Assembly (NCBI GenBank): GCA_031272455.1
Contig: JAISTS010000095.1
Location: forward strand, 1-49,819
DNA length: 49,819 bases
Direction of reading: 5' to 3'
DNA from: Tannerella sp.
GTDB lineage: Bacteria; Bacteroidota; Bacteroidia; Bacteroidales; Tannerellaceae
In this document: in pieces, positions 29,309 to 38,613 of the stretch
Layout: every line of letters begins with the position of its first letter
How positions within the stretch are numbered: position 1 is the first letter of the stretch
Made by a program: the position numbers and the translations under genes
Notes under the pieces: model-generated
What the model was told of the DNA's origin: nothing
What the model saw: the letters and a program-made list of their open reading frames with translations, nothing else
Database searches by the model: none

Positions 29309-32300
29309 TTAAAAATTAACACTTAAACCAATAGAAAATGTTCGCGCTTTGGGATAGAAATCCAGAGGCTCCACACCCGGCGCCAATCCGCTGTTCGTTT
29401 CGACGGGCAATTCGGGGTCAAGCCCTTTATATTTCGTCAGCACAAACAGATTTTGCACAGTAGAATACACCCTTATCCCGTTCATCACCTTCGGGAACGA
29501 ATATCCCAGCGACATATTGTCGAGACGCATATACGAGCCTTTTTCGAGATAATAGTTCGAGAATTTGGGAGTAACTTGAAGTTCATACGTCAAGGGGTCG
29601 TCAAGTGCATTTGCTCCGGGCATAAATCCGGGCTGGGCATACACCAAACGCGGCAAGTTGAGGACGTCGTTGCCATAAACGCCACGCAGGAAGAACGAGA
29701 AGTCGATGTTTTTGTATCGAAAACTGTTATTCAGTCCGTAAGTAAAAACGGGCTGAGCATTACCGATATAGGTATAGTCGGCAGGCTCGCTGATTTCTTC
29801 GTCATCATCCTGATTGACAATCACATATCCGCCCTGTCCGTCCAATCCCGTACATTGCAGACCGTAGAACTGTCCGATAGGTTTGCCGACTTCGAGGATA
29901 TGCGTTGTCGTGCCGCCGCCTCGCCACCAGATACTGCCTACAAGCTGGCGCTCGGTGGTGTAGATTTCGTTCGACAGCTTGGTAACTTCGTTTTTGTTAT
30001 GTGCGAAGTTGAGCGAAAAATCCCAGCTAAAATCCTTCGTCAGCACAGGCGTAGCGTTGAGTGTCAGCTCGATACCGGTATTTTTCATATCGCCTACATT
30101 CGCCATCATATAACTGTACATATACGGCGGAGTGGGTACGGGATAGTTGTAAAGCATATCTGACGTTATCTTGTTGTACCATTCGATACGTCCGCTAAGC
30201 CTGTTTTTCAGGATACCGAAATCAACTCCTACGTTCAGCATCGAGGTTTGCTCCCAACGCAAATCGGGATTGGCATTCTGGCTGATGGCATATCCTGTGT
30301 GCCAAGCCGTATTGTCGTAATACGTTCCGCTGAAGCCGTACAGCTCAAGCGAGTTGTAGGGACTTAAGCCTGTCTGATTTCCCATAACGCCCCAACCGGC
30401 GCTCAGTTTCAGGTCGTTGAACAGCGAACCCGCCATAAAGCCTTCGTCGGACACGTTCCATGCGGCTGAAACGGATGGGAAGGTACCCCATTTATGATTG
30501 GCGCCGAACTTTGAAGAGCCGTCGCGACGCAGCGTGGCAGTAAGGCTATATTTGCCGCGATAAGTGTAATTAGCTCTGCCATAGAACGATATCAAACGGT
30601 TGGAGTTTTTGGACGAACCGACGTCGCCTTTGCGATAGCCTTCGCCCGAAGCGAGGTCGTTAGCGCCAAGATAATCGGTTATGAAAGTCCGGTTTTGTGC
30701 GACATGCGAAGCATAATCTTCCTGCTCCCACGAGTAGCCCGCTAAAAGATTAAGTTTATGATTACCAATTGTTTTGTTATACGTTGCTGTCCATTCTAAC
30801 AGATTTTTGTTCGTTATTTCGCTCGAACGCTGTGCAAATCCGCCATTCGATAGTCCTGCTTCCGAATTGCGACTGTTGTATTCGCTGTAGTCCGCCATAT
30901 TCCTGATTTTGGAAGCAAACAGTTTGGTTTCCAGCCCGTCGATAATGGTAAAGTTGACCGCAGCCGTAGCGTAGGCGTTCAGCAATTTGTTCTCGCGCGA
31001 ATTTTCTTCCTGATTCCTGACCGGATTGCCTTGGTCGTAGTCGTATGACTCGTGCCACGAGCCGTCGTCGTTTTTCACCGGACGAACGGGCGACATATTG
31101 TAGGCAAGGATAAAGTTACGAGCATAAGTAGGTTGCAAATCACTCATTGTCGTAACAGCCGTAAGGTCGATCCGCATCCGATTGTTCAGCGCAAACTGCG
31201 AAAATTGCAGACGCAGATTATAGCGTTCGAGGCTGTTGTCGCGAGCCAGACCGTCGCGCCGCATATAGGACACAGAGCCGCGATAGTTATTGTACGCGCT
31301 GCCGCCCGCCAACGACAGGTTATGGTCTTGCTGTATGCCCGTGCGCGTGATCTCCTTAAACCAGTCGGTATTACCGCCAAAATCGAGCAGCGAGGGGTCG
31401 TAACCGTCAATACTGCTTGCATAGCTGCGCCATTCGTCGGCAGTAAACAGGTCGGGCTTATTTGTCATATCCGAAATACCGACTGCTCCGCTGTAAGTTA
31501 CCGACGGTTTCGACGCCGAGCCTTTCTTTGTGGTGATAAGAATGACGCCGCCCGCAGAACGCGAACCGTAAATCGCTCCGGCTGACGCATCTTTGAGAAC
31601 GGAAATAGACTCGATGTCCTGAGGCGCCACAGTTGAAAGGTCGGCTCCCGGAATATTGTCAATCACAAAAAATGGTCCCTGATCGTTCAGAAACGTGGTA
31701 ACGCCTCGTAAACGTATTGCAGCATTGGATGTTACATCGCCCGAACCGCTGTTAACAGTCAATCCGGCGACTTTGCCCTGCAACATATCGGCAGCCGTTT
31801 TCTGGAATCCCTGATTGAAATCTTTGGCTGTAACATTCGTTACCGAACCTGTGATTTCCTTGCGTGTCATCGTGCCGTAGCCGACAACCACCACTTCTTC
31901 AAGCAGTTGCGAATCTTCTGTCAAGAGCACATCGTAATAATCGCCGTCAACAACAATTTCGCGCGTCAGATAGCCGACGTACGAAAACACAAGCGTTACG
32001 CCTGTTGACGGAACTTCAATCGAATAATACCCGTGAGCCGTACTCACAACGCCGGTTGTAGTTCCCTTGATGACGATATTCACACCGGCTAAAGGCTCGC
32101 CGGTCATCTCGTCGGCAATATTGCCGGTTACGGTAATCGGCGCCTGCTGCTCGTCGGCAACAGCAAGCATCCCCTTGCGACCGATGATGATGTGATTGCC
32201 GTACATACCGATATCGACATTCTGATCTTTCAGTATCGTTTTCAATACCGAACTGACAGGCTCGTTTTTGACGTCAACCGATACCATCCGCTTTGTGTCA

Positions 32301-32482
32301 ACATCGTTGACATCGAACCAGAACGAATAGGACGTTTGAGCCTTAATAGCATTAAAAATCTCGGTTATAGGCTTGTTTACCACACGGATAGAGACTTTTA
32401 TGTCCTGCGAATACCCGTAAGCCGAAACCGACAAAATGTTAATTGCAAGAATTAACAGCGAGTTGCGAAAAATTTTGTACAT
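29309..32482 (-). CDS. SusC/RagA-family TonB-dependent receptor with N-terminal STN domain
   Basis: 1057 aa; STN (IKVSIRVVNKPITEIFNAIKAQTSYSFWFD...VSVDVKNEPVSSVLKTIL), carboxypeptidase-regulatory-like domain, EEVVVVGYGTMTRKEITGSV, SISVLKDASAGAIYGSRSAGGVILITTKKG. Confidence 0.95.
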   Translation of the reverse strand: MYKIFRNSLLILAINILSVSAYGYSQDIKVSIRVVNKPITEIFNAIKAQTSYSFWFDVNDVDTKRMVSVDVKNEPVSSVLKTILKDQNVDIGMYGNHIIIGRKGMLAVADEQQAPITVTGNIADEMTGEPLAGVNIVIKGTTTGVVSTAHGYYSIEVPSTGVTLVFSYVGYLTREIVVDGDYYDVLLTEDSQLLEEVVVVGYGTMTRKEITGSVTNVTAKDFNQGFQKTAADMLQGKVAGLTVNSGSGDVTSNAAIRLRGVTTFLNDQGPFFVIDNIPGADLSTVAPQDIESISVLKDASAGAIYGSRSAGGVILITTKKGSASKPSVTYSGAVGISDMTNKPDLFTADEWRSYASSIDGYDPSLLDFGGNTDWFKEITRTGIQQDHNLSLAGGSAYNNYRGSVSYMRRDGLARDNSLERYNLRLQFSQFALNNRMRIDLTAVTTMSDLQPTYARNFILAYNMSPVRPVKNDDGSWHESYDYDQGNPVRNQEENSRENKLLNAYATAAVNFTIIDGLETKLFASKIRNMADYSEYNSRNSEAGLSNGGFAQRSSEITNKNLLEWTATYNKTIGNHKLNLLAGYSWEQEDYASHVAQNRTFITDYLGANDLASGEGYRKGDVGSSKNSNRLISFYGRANYTYRGKYSLTATLRRDGSSKFGANHKWGTFPSVSAAWNVSDEGFMAGSLFNDLKLSAGWGVMGNQTGLSPYNSLELYGFSGTYYDNTAWHTGYAISQNANPDLRWEQTSMLNVGVDFGILKNRLSGRIEWYNKITSDMLYNYPVPTPPYMYSYMMANVGDMKNTGIELTLNATPVLTKDFSWDFSLNFAHNKNEVTKLSNEIYTTERQLVGSIWWRGGGTTTHILEVGKPIGQFYGLQCTGLDGQGGYVIVNQDDDEEISEPADYTYIGNAQPVFTYGLNNSFRYKNIDFSFFLRGVYGNDVLNLPRLVYAQPGFMPGANALDDPLTYELQVTPKFSNYYLEKGSYMRLDNMSLGYSFPKVMNGIRVYSTVQNLFVLTKYKGLDPELPVETNSGLAPGVEPLDFYPKARTFSIGLSVNF

Positions 32483-32494
32483 GTTATTAAATGT

Positions 32495-33859
32495 TTAGTT
32501 ATTAATGTTTTTCACTGAAAAGCCTAATTTACGCAGTCCGTCTCCAATTTCCGGACAACTCATAAAGAGACGCCATAACAGACCGCTGCGATAGTTTTCA
32601 ATCATCGGCGCAATAGTGCATTGATCTATGGCTAAATATCTCTGTATATACCAGTTAGCATTAACGCTGAAAGCATCGTAAAATCCATATTTTCCCCATA
32701 TACTGTCGCCCAGACTGTAATAGAAATGTTTGAGCGCTTGAGACGACTGCTCCGGCGTATATGGATAACTGCTCAGCGCCGCCGTAGGCGTAATCACTCC
32801 TATATCATCGCGCGAGGGGCAGTGCGCCTTGTATCCGTCGAGCGAATAGCTGGCTGTCAACCCCCAGCAATCGGCGCCATAGCCTTTGAAGCCTTTTGTG
32901 TTTTCGACACACCATTGGTAATTTATCAAAGTCTGATTTTTATTCAATTCCCAATAGTCGGCATACTCGTCCGATAATCCATTTGGATTCAGACATATAT
33001 AGGAATAATGCGCCCAAAAAAGCGGACCGCCGTATTGCTCTGCGCCGTTATGCTTCAGTATCAGCGGATAGCCGTAGGCTACAGCATCGCTTTTGATGTT
33101 GCCTCCTCGCGCCCAGCCCTTATGATAAGCCGACGCCGGAATTGTATGCGTAGGCGACGAAGCCGCCAGAATGTAGGCAATCAGACATTCGTTGTAGCCT
33201 CCGAGCGGAAAGTTCATTTCCCACTGATATTCAGGACTCCAATGCCAATACAACACATCTTTGCCATTCAAATACCAGTCCCATTCCATATCGCGCCACA
33301 AGGCATCGATCCGGGCTGCAAGCGCCTTTTCGCTGTCGTCGCCGTCCTGAAAATACTGACGCACACAGAGCAGGCTCTGCATAAGGAAAGCGCTCTCGAC
33401 AAGATCGCCGCCATTATCTTTCCTGCCAAAGGGTTTGACCTTGCCCGTTGGATAAATCCAGTGCGACCACATCCCGTGAAAACGGTCGGCACGCTCAAGA
33501 AAATCAACTATTTTCAGAAAACGCGCTACTCCTTCGCTGCGCGAAATAAAGCCGCGCTCGATGCCAACCAACAATCCGGCAACACCAAAACCGCTGCCAC
33601 CCGTCGTTACAACATCGGCATCGTTATCGGGATAAACGCCGTCGATATGAATACGCTCGCGGGCAAGACCGGACACAGGCTCCGCACCTTCCCACATATA
33701 ATTCAGATGCGCCTCCTGAATGAAATCCAGAAAAGCCTCGTCCGACTCGAATGTCAGCGGACGGTTCGGCTCCGAATCGGCTGTCGTCCCCGCATTTTGG
33801 CACGCAAGCAGCACAACAGAAAATATGGCTATAAACGCCTTAAAATGTTTTTGTTTCAT
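32495..33859 (-). CDS. Glucoamylase-family (PF10091 / GH144-like) lipoprotein
   Basis: 454 aa; lipobox VVLLACQNAG; HLNYMWEGAEPVSGLARER, TTGGSGFGVAGLLVGIERGFISR, WSHWIYPTGKVKPFGRKDNGGDLVESAFLMQSLL. Confidence 0.82.
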   Translation of the reverse strand: MKQKHFKAFIAIFSVVLLACQNAGTTADSEPNRPLTFESDEAFLDFIQEAHLNYMWEGAEPVSGLARERIHIDGVYPDNDADVVTTGGSGFGVAGLLVGIERGFISRSEGVARFLKIVDFLERADRFHGMWSHWIYPTGKVKPFGRKDNGGDLVESAFLMQSLLCVRQYFQDGDDSEKALAARIDALWRDMEWDWYLNGKDVLYWHWSPEYQWEMNFPLGGYNECLIAYILAASSPTHTIPASAYHKGWARGGNIKSDAVAYGYPLILKHNGAEQYGGPLFWAHYSYICLNPNGLSDEYADYWELNKNQTLINYQWCVENTKGFKGYGADCWGLTASYSLDGYKAHCPSRDDIGVITPTAALSSYPYTPEQSSQALKHFYYSLGDSIWGKYGFYDAFSVNANWYIQRYLAIDQCTIAPMIENYRSGLLWRLFMSCPEIGDGLRKLGFSVKNINN

Positions 33860-33862
33860 GAT

Positions 33863-35959
33863 TTATTTTGTGTTTATCGTTTGACTTATTCGCGAGCGAC
33901 CATTTTCGCTCAATGCTTCAATGGCGAAAAAATACTCAGTATCTCGGTCGAGACCGCGAAAATCGTATGTTGTTTCGCCCAATACGCTTATGGCATTATA
34001 CATTTTATCCGGAGCTGTTCCATAGTAAATATTATATCCATACGCTTGATTTACAGACGCCCATGAGATACGGGCGTTGCGCCTGTCGGACTGCGAACGT
34101 GCAACTTTAAACTGCTGCACTGTTGCGGGCGCCTGCCCTCCCCCATTGCCGAACACACGGAAACCCGACAGCGCAAAATTCCCTGCTGCGGTATGCTCGT
34201 TTACGATTTTCAGGAACCGCGCACGCAACGGGGTTTTCAACTCTATATAATCGTGAGGCACATCTTTGTCGTTATCCGATTTATCCACAGTCAGTTGCCA
34301 TGTCTTTCCATCATCAGAATGAAAAATACGATATTGATGGTATAAGTCCATTGCTTTACCAAACTGTACGGCTTTATGGTCGTAATAATTGACTTGTATT
34401 GCGCGGATTTCCATCGGTTTTTCGAGATCGATTTGCAGCCATTCGCCCGCATCGCCCGAACGGGCAGCCCAAAATGTGCGCATACTTTCGTCGCAAGCAT
34501 TGCCGGCAACGTAAATGCTGTCAACTGATGAGACCGTTACCGGCTTCCCGTACGACAACAACATCCAGCCCATAAATGTCTGATTTATATCCTTTAACGC
34601 CCCCGCAGGCACAACAGTCGGATAATCACCGAAAGCCGTTGCCGAATACATCACATTGTCGGCATCGAAAGCAGCAGGATAAAGCCCTATACGGCGTTCA
34701 AACTTATATTTCAGTGAAATCATACAAGTGGCAACATGCCAATAGTTTCCGTGAAAATCGCTGAATGTGCCGCCATGCCCTGCGCCCTGAACATAACCGC
34801 CCGGTTTATAGCTCATCGGGTTATGTTTCTGATACGTGAACGGTCCCAAAGGGCTGTCAGACACATAAACGCCATCAGCATAGACCTTAAATTCCGTCCC
34901 GGGAGCGCCATACTGGAAAAAATATTTCCCGTTATGCTTTGTGATGTACGAGCCTTCGGTAAAAGGCGCAAGCGTGGTGCTGTCGTCGTTATTCATACCA
35001 AAGCGTTCCCATCCGTGTTCAGCAGGTTGCAACGCCATGATTTCGTGAATTTTACTGATCGGACTAAAATTATGCCTGTCTAACTCAACGCCTTTCAGCG
35101 CATACTCATTACTCGAGCCGTAGTAGAGATACAGCCGCCCGTCGTCGTCTTCAAACAGCGCCGGATCCCAGCTTGGCAGGACGGTTTTTTCGACATAACG
35201 TTTGAAGCGTCCGCTCATTGGGTCAGTGCTGTACCACACGGGCAGACCTCTGTACGTCGAACCGATGTAAAACAGCGTGTCGCCGCGCACAAATGCTGCC
35301 GGAGCACACTGGTCGTCGTCGCGCGGATAACGCTGAAAACTCGCATAAGTAAACTCCCAGTTAATAAGGTCTTTGGAATGGAAAAAGCCGAACTGATTAG
35401 TTGAAAACAGTAGATATTCGTCTTTGTAAGTAATAATCATCGGGTCGGCTGTGGAACGAAACGAGCCGTTTTTTGCCAGATCAGGAATATGTGCTCGGTA
35501 AGCATAGCTGATATTCATCGGATTACAGTACGTTGACGGATTGTCGGCTGACGGGTCAAACCACGGCGTCGCCATTTGTGTCGGCTGTCTGCGGGCAGGC
35601 TCGCCGCCTTTCTCCATACGAATATTCACGATTTTATCATCATCGGTGATGGTAACATATTTATACGCCATTCCCGGATAATAGACAAACAACTCGTTGT
35701 CCTGTCCACCGGCTTTAAGTTTATATCTGCCTTCGGCGTCGGTGTTGCAATGTATCGGGCTGGCGTTGAACATCACTGTAGCGCCTTCAAGCGACGTCCC
35801 GTCAGAATCCGTAACGACGCCTTCGATGATGCGTTCCTTCGTTACCGTAATGTAATAATCGCTAACCTGACCTTTGACAACAATGACACTATCCTGCGCT
35901 GCCAGATCGGGCATCATACATATCAATAACGCAACTGTATATGCAACTAAATTACGCAT
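33863..35959 (-). CDS. GH43-family glycoside hydrolase with N-terminal carboxypeptidase-regulatory-like domain, discoidin (F5/8C) and FN3 domains
   Basis: 698 aa; IIEGVVTDSDGTSLEGATVMF; TADPMIITYKDEYLLFST, SWDPALFEDDDGRLYLYYGSS, FTEGSYITKHNGKYFFQYG; EWLQIDLEKPMEIRAIQVNYYD; C-terminal FN3-like segment. Confidence 0.82.
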   Translation of the reverse strand: MRNLVAYTVALLICMMPDLAAQDSVIVVKGQVSDYYITVTKERIIEGVVTDSDGTSLEGATVMFNASPIHCNTDAEGRYKLKAGGQDNELFVYYPGMAYKYVTITDDDKIVNIRMEKGGEPARRQPTQMATPWFDPSADNPSTYCNPMNISYAYRAHIPDLAKNGSFRSTADPMIITYKDEYLLFSTNQFGFFHSKDLINWEFTYASFQRYPRDDDQCAPAAFVRGDTLFYIGSTYRGLPVWYSTDPMSGRFKRYVEKTVLPSWDPALFEDDDGRLYLYYGSSNEYALKGVELDRHNFSPISKIHEIMALQPAEHGWERFGMNNDDSTTLAPFTEGSYITKHNGKYFFQYGAPGTEFKVYADGVYVSDSPLGPFTYQKHNPMSYKPGGYVQGAGHGGTFSDFHGNYWHVATCMISLKYKFERRIGLYPAAFDADNVMYSATAFGDYPTVVPAGALKDINQTFMGWMLLSYGKPVTVSSVDSIYVAGNACDESMRTFWAARSGDAGEWLQIDLEKPMEIRAIQVNYYDHKAVQFGKAMDLYHQYRIFHSDDGKTWQLTVDKSDNDKDVPHDYIELKTPLRARFLKIVNEHTAAGNFALSGFRVFGNGGGQAPATVQQFKVARSQSDRRNARISWASVNQAYGYNIYYGTAPDKMYNAISVLGETTYDFRGLDRDTEYFFAIEALSENGRSRISQTINTK

Positions 35960-35967
35960 ACCATATC

Positions 35968-37044
35968 TTATTTAGCCGTCATTAACGCTTTTATTTCCGT
36001 CTGTGTCAAGGCTTTATTAAATATGCGCAGTTCGTCCATCAGACTGTAATCCGACAGATGACTCCATCCGGTGTAACGCGGAGCGCCCGATGCAATGGTC
36101 ATTATGTCGCAGCCATCCCATCCGATGCCGTCGTTAGCGCCTTTGCTTACTGCTTCGCCATTGATATAAACTGCACTTTCGCTGCCGGTGATGGTGAACG
36201 CGAGATGTACCCACTGCCCGTCGGGAGCGAGCGAAGCCGCCTCGCCGCCATCAAACCAATACTCGTTAACGCCATCGCCAACATTCAGCTTAAACGTCTG
36301 CGAGTCGGCGCTGCCTTCCCTGAAAAAGCGAAAACCGGCAACACGGTTGTTCTGCGCCGTCGGGTTTGCTGCATCAACAGGACTGACGGTCAGGATGCCC
36401 GCACGGTCGGGATTGGTGTTGAGTTTGTACCAAAAAGCTGCCGTAAATGCGCTTCCAAGCAGTCCTTCCGTCGGGAAAGTCAGGTACGAATCGAGTGCGC
36501 CTGCGTATGCCTTGCCGGATACACCTTCGGCATTAGTGCTCGGAGCGCCCGTTACCGTCGCTGCCGTGATACTCACCAAATCCGAGAAATCGCCGTCGAA
36601 CGGCATATAAAATATTTCGCCGTCGAATTTGGGCTTGTACGGCGGAACTTTCTCGAAGCCAACCGATCGACTGGCGCTTTTACCGGATAAATCGGTAGCA
36701 GTAACCGTCAGGGTATGCTCGCCATTGGTAACGTTGGAATATGTGAAATTCTCTACCGCACGACGATAGTCCTTAAAACTATTGAAAGTAGCTATGGACG
36801 CACCGTCGAGTTGCATCACAATCTCACTTATTTCTATATCGTCAACAACTTCAATCTTGAAAACCACCGTAGCGACATCTTCAACTACCTGAATCAGAGA
36901 GCCGTCGAGCGGATAGCTTATCGTTACCTCAGGCGGGGTAACATCATTGCCCGCGTCAACCGGCGTTATGGGGTCGATACCGCTGTTGCAAGCGCTCACA
37001 CCTGCCAGTAGAATGACTGATAATATACATTTTAATGTGTTCAT
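35968..37044 (-). CDS. LamG/concanavalin-A-like lipoprotein, putative surface glycan-binding protein (SusE/F position)
   Basis: 358 aa; lipobox LAGVSACNSG; Ig-like TPPEVTISYPLDGSLI; LamG FTAAFWYKLNT...DGQWVHLAFTITGSESAVYINGEAV...LMDELRIFNKALTQTEI. Confidence 0.82.
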   Translation of the reverse strand: MNTLKCILSVILLAGVSACNSGIDPITPVDAGNDVTPPEVTISYPLDGSLIQVVEDVATVVFKIEVVDDIEISEIVMQLDGASIATFNSFKDYRRAVENFTYSNVTNGEHTLTVTATDLSGKSASRSVGFEKVPPYKPKFDGEIFYMPFDGDFSDLVSITAATVTGAPSTNAEGVSGKAYAGALDSYLTFPTEGLLGSAFTAAFWYKLNTNPDRAGILTVSPVDAANPTAQNNRVAGFRFFREGSADSQTFKLNVGDGVNEYWFDGGEAASLAPDGQWVHLAFTITGSESAVYINGEAVSKGANDGIGWDGCDIMTIASGAPRYTGWSHLSDYSLMDELRIFNKALTQTEIKALMTAK

Positions 37045-37070
37045 TGTCTTATATTTAATACGTTAGACAT

Positions 37071-38594
37071 TTATTGTTTTTCTCTTAAAGCCGGCAACTG
37101 GTCAACCTGCGCCTGCGGATAAGGTAGATATTTGAGGTCGGGACTGAAAGTGCGCCCGTCGTAGCTCAACTCGGAATAGTTTTCCAGTCGCAGCATATCG
37201 AAGTAACGAACACCCCATTCCATCGCGATTTCAGCAAATTTTTCGTCCATAACCTGCTGATTAGTTACACCCGACAATGGCGACATACCTGCCCGCACAC
37301 GAACAAGATTCACCGCATCGTCGGCGCTGCCCGCAGAACCGCTTGCGCCCTGAGTCAAGGCTTCGGCATACATCAGCAGCACTTCAGCATAGCGGATACA
37401 CTGAAAATTCTTGTTGATAGCCCAAGTGGTGCGTCCGGGAGTAATCTGGTCGCTGGGCAGATAAAACTTGCCGCAGGCAAAGAGCGCACGGTTATAGTCG
37501 TTGATGACATCGCCCGATCGGGTAGTATTTGAGACAAACGACGGCAGATTAGCGTATTTGGCGTCTTTCTTTATCTCGGCTATACCGCGATCGGTGAACA
37601 GCACTCCGGTTTCTAACCTGACGGTCTCGCCACGGTCGAGCATAAATTTTATATACTTCAGGCTCGGCTCGTAAAATCCCCATCCTCCGCCTATGCCTTC
37701 GACTTTAGGCGTCCAACCCTGAGGTCCGAAGAAATCGTACAGAAAACCGGTGTAGTCGCCTGCCGCTTTGCCGAAATCGGAATATTGCAGCTCAAACAGA
37801 TTTTCCCTGTTCAGTTTGCCTTTGATTTTGAACAGCTCATAAAAATCCGGCTCAAGCTCAAACTTGCCCGATTTGATTATTTGCGACGTCGCATCAGCCA
37901 CAGCCTGATAGTTTTTCAACTCCAGATTAGCTATAGCTTTTATCGCCAGAGCTGTATGCTTTGTGGCGCCTCCGGCGATATCTGTCCGTTCTTTTGGATG
38001 AGCGTCGGGCAGAGCTGCGGCGGCTTTATCCATCAATTCCGAAATGTAAGTCATCACCTCGTCTTTCGTCGAAAGCGGCGCAGTAAGCAGATGACTTGGG
38101 TCATAGTCTTCGGGAACAAAAATATCGCCCCAAACGCGCGACAGCTGAAGCAGCAAAAAGGCTCGAACAACGTAAGCATCGGCTATATATCGCTGCGCCA
38201 AAGCATTGTCGGCTCCGGCTTCCTGATATTTAACTATCTGGTCTTCAGCCGTATATGTCTTGAAAATAATATTGTAATATCCTTCCCAAAGTGAATTGTA
38301 CATCCAATAGTCTTTGTTATACCTGAAATTGTCCGTTTCGGCATAATCCTGCTGGTCGCCCAATCCGCCGGCATTAATATCGTCGCCCCTGACAGCTACA
38401 AGGGGATACGTTTCCCAGCCCATTTTGTACAGACTGGCATACGCACCGATGGCGGGCAATTTGATGTTTTCCGTCATCGTGAAATCGGTGTCTTCCGCGA
38501 ACGATTTATTTTCAGCAGGCTCGTCGAGCAGGTTATGACAAGCAATGCAAAGCGGCAGGAAAGACAAAATTAATATATGTTTGATTCGTATCAT
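37071..38594 (-). CDS. SusD/RagB-family outer membrane lipoprotein
   Basis: 507 aa; lipobox FLPLCIACHNLLDEP; EIAMEWGVRYFDMLRLENY C-terminal region. Confidence 0.9.
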   Translation of the reverse strand: MIRIKHILILSFLPLCIACHNLLDEPAENKSFAEDTDFTMTENIKLPAIGAYASLYKMGWETYPLVAVRGDDINAGGLGDQQDYAETDNFRYNKDYWMYNSLWEGYYNIIFKTYTAEDQIVKYQEAGADNALAQRYIADAYVVRAFLLLQLSRVWGDIFVPEDYDPSHLLTAPLSTKDEVMTYISELMDKAAAALPDAHPKERTDIAGGATKHTALAIKAIANLELKNYQAVADATSQIIKSGKFELEPDFYELFKIKGKLNRENLFELQYSDFGKAAGDYTGFLYDFFGPQGWTPKVEGIGGGWGFYEPSLKYIKFMLDRGETVRLETGVLFTDRGIAEIKKDAKYANLPSFVSNTTRSGDVINDYNRALFACGKFYLPSDQITPGRTTWAINKNFQCIRYAEVLLMYAEALTQGASGSAGSADDAVNLVRVRAGMSPLSGVTNQQVMDEKFAEIAMEWGVRYFDMLRLENYSELSYDGRTFSPDLKYLPYPQAQVDQLPALREKQ

Positions 38595-38613
38595 AATGAT
38601 TATCTTTTACTTA

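Noticed and set aside
33008-34066. Plus-strand 352-aa ORF
   Set aside because: Antisense across the GH144-like and GH43 genes; GC-rich codon mirror artefact, no family features.
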